Assembly (NCBI GenBank): GCA_023229405.1
Contig: JALNZH010000203.1
Span: forward strand, 1-6,978
Length of the DNA stretch: 6,978 bases
Direction: 5' to 3'
Source: Bacteroidota bacterium
GTDB lineage: Bacteria > Bacteroidota > Ignavibacteria > UBA10030 > UBA8401
Below, piece by piece: positions 6,678 through 6,978 of the stretch. The notes under the pieces were generated by a model. It did not search any database. It saw nothing but the letters and a program-made list of their open reading frames with translations, and was not told the DNA's origin. How positions within the stretch are numbered: position 1 is the stretch's first letter; each line of letters opens with the position of its first letter. The position numbers and the translations under genes are program-made.

Positions 6678-6978
6678 AGCGTATTATCGCATCGATAGGT
6701 AACACAGGATTGTTAGCAGGCACACTGGACATCTCTGCCGCAATGCTCAGATATTATTTCACCACGGGAAAAGATCCAATGAACGTACTGCGATTTATTG
6801 CCAGCGGTGTGTTTGGCAATAGTGCATTTTCCGGCGGCATTGTAATGGCGTCATACGGACTCCTCTTTCATTTTGTGATCGCCTTTTCGTGGACAACTCT
6901 TTTTTTCGTGATCTATCCTAAACTGATGCGTCTTTCAAAAAATAAATATCTTTTAGGAATTGTGTATTCAGTTGTTAT
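6674..6978 (+). CDS. Small integral membrane protein, unknown function (3' partial)
   Basis: An ATG overlapping the stop of the DUF1573 gene opens a frame that runs without a stop to the window end (101 codons plus two bases). It begins MKRIIASIGNTGLLAGTLDI. Likely membrane segments are at residues about 5-27, 58-81 (SYGLLFHFVIAFSWTTLFFV) and from about 93 onward, with a glycine-rich, weakly hydrophobic stretch RFIASGVFGNSAF (40-52) that could be a re-entrant loop. Asp19 lies inside the first segment. I have the impression of a conserved small membrane protein family but cannot name it. The start is supported by the 4-base overlap and the hydrophobic N-terminus; there is no separate strong ribosome binding site, which fits coupling to the gene before it. 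Confidence 0.8.
   Translation, partial: MKRIIASIGNTGLLAGTLDISAAMLRYYFTTGKDPMNVLRFIASGVFGNSAFSGGIVMASYGLLFHFVIAFSWTTLFFVIYPKLMRLSKNKYLLGIVYSVV

Overview
The window looks like a chromosomal fragment from a member of the Bacteroidota/Ignavibacteria-like part of the FCB group. The strongest evidence is two adjacent secreted proteins that end in type IX secretion system (T9SS) type A sorting domains. One has the FPNPFNP...YNLLGQ...SSGIYFYKL...KKMMVLK pattern often seen in Ignavibacteria-type genomes. Signal peptides ending in FSQ or SAQ and a DUF1573 protein agree with this. The genus cannot be told from the sequence. All genes lie on the plus strand.

Layout. (1) Bases 2-2050 hold the 3' part of a secreted M1-family zinc metallopeptidase; its N-terminal domain lies outside the window. 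After the peptidase module come about five repeats that look like beta-propeller blades, then a T9SS sorting domain. (2) Bases 2051-2387 are an AT-rich gap with no gene and one weak hairpin. (3) Bases 2388-4100 encode a secreted protein built of 'NG-x-x-LW' propeller-like repeats with its own T9SS tail. It is clearly richer in A+T than its neighbours. (4) Directly after its stop, in the same frame, bases 4101-4169 encode what looks like the orphaned last residues of a different T9SS sorting domain. A good rho-independent terminator follows at 4198-4235. (5) Bases 4323-4778 encode a small four-helix membrane protein of unknown function. (6) Bases 4879-5841 encode a zinc-independent MDR-family NAD(P)H-dependent oxidoreductase (quinone oxidoreductase-like). 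(7) Bases 5988-6677 encode an exported DUF1573 protein. It overlaps by 4 bases the start of a second small membrane protein, which runs off the window at 6978.

How the genes relate. The first two products would both be exported by Sec and then handed to the T9SS for surface display or release, the peptidase probably for degrading external peptides. The terminator at 4198-4235 separates this secreted-protein section from the housekeeping-like section after it. In that later section only the DUF1573/membrane-protein pair is tightly coupled. I see no CRISPR array, transposase, RNA gene, phage module or recognisable defence system. The most unusual feature is the remnant sorting tail together with the composition shift around the second gene, which suggests that T9SS cargo genes have been swapped at this locus.
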